Shown here: positions 22,421 through 22,490 of the stretch, piece by piece
Layout of the letters: each line of letters opens with the position of its first letter
Numbering within the stretch: position 1 is the stretch's first letter
Source: DATJUF01 sp035502655
GTDB lineage: Bacteria; Desulfobacterota; Binatia; Binatales; Binataceae
DNA: 22,490 bases
Reading direction: 5' to 3'
Assembly: GCA_035502655.1 (NCBI GenBank)
Contig: DATJUF010000328.1
Location: 1 to 22,490 of the forward strand
The notes under the pieces: generated by a model
What the model saw: the letters and a program-made list of their open reading frames with translations, nothing else
Told to the model about the DNA's origin: nothing
Databases searched by the model: none
Position numbers and translations under genes: made by a program

Positions 22421-22490
22421 GCTGCGTTGCCTCATCTCCTCGGCGACGTCGTGATCTCACTCGATACCGCCTCGCGCCAGGCGCTTGCGC
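22349..22490. repeat. Perfect 71-bp-arm palindrome with no loop at the window end
   Basis: Bases 22349-22419 are the exact reverse complement of 22420-22490, with the axis between 22419 and 22420 (GCC|GGC). Pairing continues unbroken to the last base. Because the arms are ybeY coding sequence, a fold-back join at a contig end is the simplest reading. Confidence 0.97.

Noticed and set aside
1..22490. tRNA genes, CRISPR arrays, insertion sequences, att sites, replication origin
   Set aside because: No T-loop/anticodon pattern outside genes, no regularly spaced direct repeats, no transposase or integrase reading frame, no clustered DnaA-box pattern noticed.

Overview
The window looks like a chromosomal segment of an uncultured, GC-rich, Gram-negative-type bacterium. 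The order obgE-proB-proA-nadD-rsfS next to rplU-rpmA, and ybeY-X-lnt-prfB, is the kind of arrangement known from Desulfobacterota (former Deltaproteobacteria) and neighbouring phyla. An apolipoprotein N-acyltransferase implies lipoproteins and probably an outer membrane. The acyl-CoA genes, a luciferase-like (F420-type) oxidoreductase and desulforedoxin-like mini-proteins would fit a Binatota/Desulfobacterota-like lineage, but this is inference, not proof. No tRNA, rRNA, CRISPR array, transposase or prophage gene was seen, and no gene-free stretch exceeds 300 bases.

Left part (1-6143): the 3' end of a radical SAM gene on the plus strand converges on a long minus-strand series. In transcription order this is a desulforedoxin-like mini-protein (6025-5876), an amidohydrolase, an enoyl-CoA hydratase, an acyl-CoA synthetase, a second catalytically altered enoyl-CoA hydratase homologue, a second desulforedoxin-like mini-protein (875-756) and a GlsB/YeaQ-type membrane protein. 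This reads as an acyl-CoA activation and modification cluster bracketed by two tiny Fe(Cys)4-type proteins.

Middle (6144-11848): ygfZ (Fe-S/folate protein) is divergent from a secreted 573-residue protein with three internal repeats, whose -10 box sits only six bases before its GTG. Elongation factor P, with an unusual Asn-Trp loop tip, then overlaps a THUMP-domain methyltransferase. The first third of that gene carries three strong hairpins, one a perfect 25-bp inverted repeat with a 6-base loop. A small SAM methyltransferase converges from the other strand.

Right part (12037-22490): this is a minus-strand housekeeping run. rplU-rpmA ends at a classic intrinsic terminator. A luciferase-like oxidoreductase lies between it and the obgE-proB-proA-nadD-rsfS operon (ribosome assembly, proline and NAD synthesis). 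Upstream are prfB, with its conserved +1 programmed frameshift, lnt, an AbiGi-like unknown, and ybeY. The last three are chained by 4-base and 1-base start/stop overlaps.

The last 142 bases form a perfect zero-loop palindrome whose axis lies inside ybeY. This is most simply a fold-back artefact at a contig end, so ybeY is truncated there.

The best candidates for something new are the in-frame hairpin cluster in the methyltransferase gene, the paired desulforedoxin-like mini-proteins around the acyl-CoA cluster, and the triple-repeat secreted protein.
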